Assembly (NCBI GenBank): GCA_043228905.1
Contig: JBHGNT010000009.1
Coordinates: 6,820,001 to 6,884,000, forward strand
Length of the DNA stretch: 64,000 nt
Direction: 5' to 3'
DNA from: Azolla caroliniana
Lineage: Eukaryota > Polypodiophyta
The notes under the pieces: model-generated
Databases searched by the model: none
The model's input: the letters and a program-made list of their open reading frames with translations, nothing else
Told to the model about the DNA's origin: nothing
Shown: piece by piece, positions 63,501 to 64,000 of the stretch
Numbering within the stretch: the first letter of the stretch is position 1
Layout: each line of letters opens with the position of its first letter
Made by a program: the position numbers and the translations under genes

Positions 63501-63743
63501 AAAAAAATCCATCTCTAATAACTTTTGAATGTGAATTAAATGTTTCTTTTCTGTTCTTACCGGAAAAGACGAGCAAATCTCAGCCATTGCAAATCCTACG
63601 AACCATGTGAAGAAAGTGACGATAACCCAACCCCATACCACACCCACAGGGCCAGCATATGCAAAGCTAGATCCATAAAGTGGTGTGATTCCAGTAAAAA
63701 GGGTCATTGTTGAGAAACTGATAGCCAATGTCTTGAACAATGT
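60526..63743 (-). CDS. BAT1-type amino-acid permease (APC superfamily), last six exons; 5' end outside window
   Basis: Minus-strand exons in order: 63743-63561, 62872-62753, 62315-62124, 61886-61581, 61302-61120 and 61014-60526 (stop TAA). They join in frame to about 490 residues. Exon 1, about 40 residues in the family, should lie beyond 64000. Motifs in order are TLAISFSTMTLFTGITPLYG, FAMAEICSSFPV, GSLYFWAAHLAGPKWGPFAS, AYAGSQVLQNIILL, YGYDAAAHLTEETKGADKNG, NETAGSFVIAQILYDAFYGR, GSFFFGGLSILTSAARV, YALSRDGGIPGSKIWRKIHP and AITSICTIGWVGGYAVPIFA. The C-terminus (DARKWFKGPVRNIE) is also typical. About twelve hydrophobic segments are expected; ten or more are visible. The family imports or exchanges amino acids or GABA across plasma or organelle membranes. 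Every junction keeps frame, and no stop interrupts the visible part. Confidence 0.93.
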
Positions 63744-63850
63744 CTGAAATTTTATTATAAATATATGCAAATTAATTACTTAAATCATCATCATAAAAAT
63801 AAATAGCATCAAAGACTAGATGAAGCAAGTATTAAACAAAGGAGATCAGA

Positions 63851-63898
63851 AAAAATAGGTCATTATTGAGAAACGAATAGCCAAAGTCCTGAAAATGT
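63851..63898 (-). pseudogene. Duplicated, broken start of permease exon 2
   Basis: On the minus strand TCAGGACTTTGGCTATTCG, then TTTCTCAATAATGACC, copies the acceptor and first 45 bp of the exon at 63743 with several changes. It runs into a TGA, so it cannot replace the true exon. Confidence 0.7.
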
Positions 63899-64000
63899 AT
63901 GTATACATAGATCATCATCATAATCATCATCATCAAACGAAACGAAGAACGATGTTGAGGATTATGGCTAGAGGAAGCAGGGAAGAAAAACAGATAAGAG

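Overview
This is nuclear DNA from a land plant, most likely a vascular plant. The genes have many small exons with GT-AG introns, and the families present (INDETERMINATE DOMAIN zinc finger, GH35 beta-galactosidase with a C-terminal lectin domain, plant TauE/SafE, BAT1-type permease) are plant families. The DNA is AT-rich, with many (CT)n, (CA)n and (TTC)n runs and decayed retroelements. I cannot name the species. TTTAGGG-like runs occur at about 50.46 and 56.19 kb, and TTAGGG-like hexamers inside one gene.

Layout. 1-2.2 kb: the last two exons of a probable G-patch protein (+). 2.2-14.6 kb: AT-rich DNA with no gene I can support. 14.7-17.2 kb: a large (CATACA)n array, then a complete three-exon INDETERMINATE DOMAIN-type transcription factor gene (+). 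Its first zinc finger is missing, and telomere-like CCCTAA repeats occupy both an intron and a coding exon. 17.2-31.6 kb: a transposon graveyard. It holds tRNA-derived SINE-like copies, a LINE broken by a copia gag fragment with its 5' LTR, a minisatellite, an internally deleted copia element, an internally deleted LINE tail, a 1.6-kb array of nested palindromes and a second LINE type. 32.9 kb: a foldback/MITE-like element.

35-41 kb: a TTC-containing tandem repeat, then a complete 12-exon TauE/SafE-type membrane transporter gene (+, 473 codons). 41-46 kb: tandem duplications only. 46.4-52.8 kb: a complete 18-exon beta-galactosidase gene (+, 853 codons). 52.8-60.1 kb: intergenic DNA and two more copies of the first LINE family. 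60.5-63.7 kb: the last six exons of a BAT1-type amino-acid permease gene (-), whose first exon lies beyond the right edge.

The genes do not form a pathway or operon. They are four or five independent plant genes separated by repeats. All three intact multi-exon models were checked by hand: every intron is GT-AG and the reading frame is kept across every junction. The observations most worth a second look are the zinc finger gene without its first finger, its telomere-like repeats, and the nested-palindrome array at 25.6-27.2 kb.
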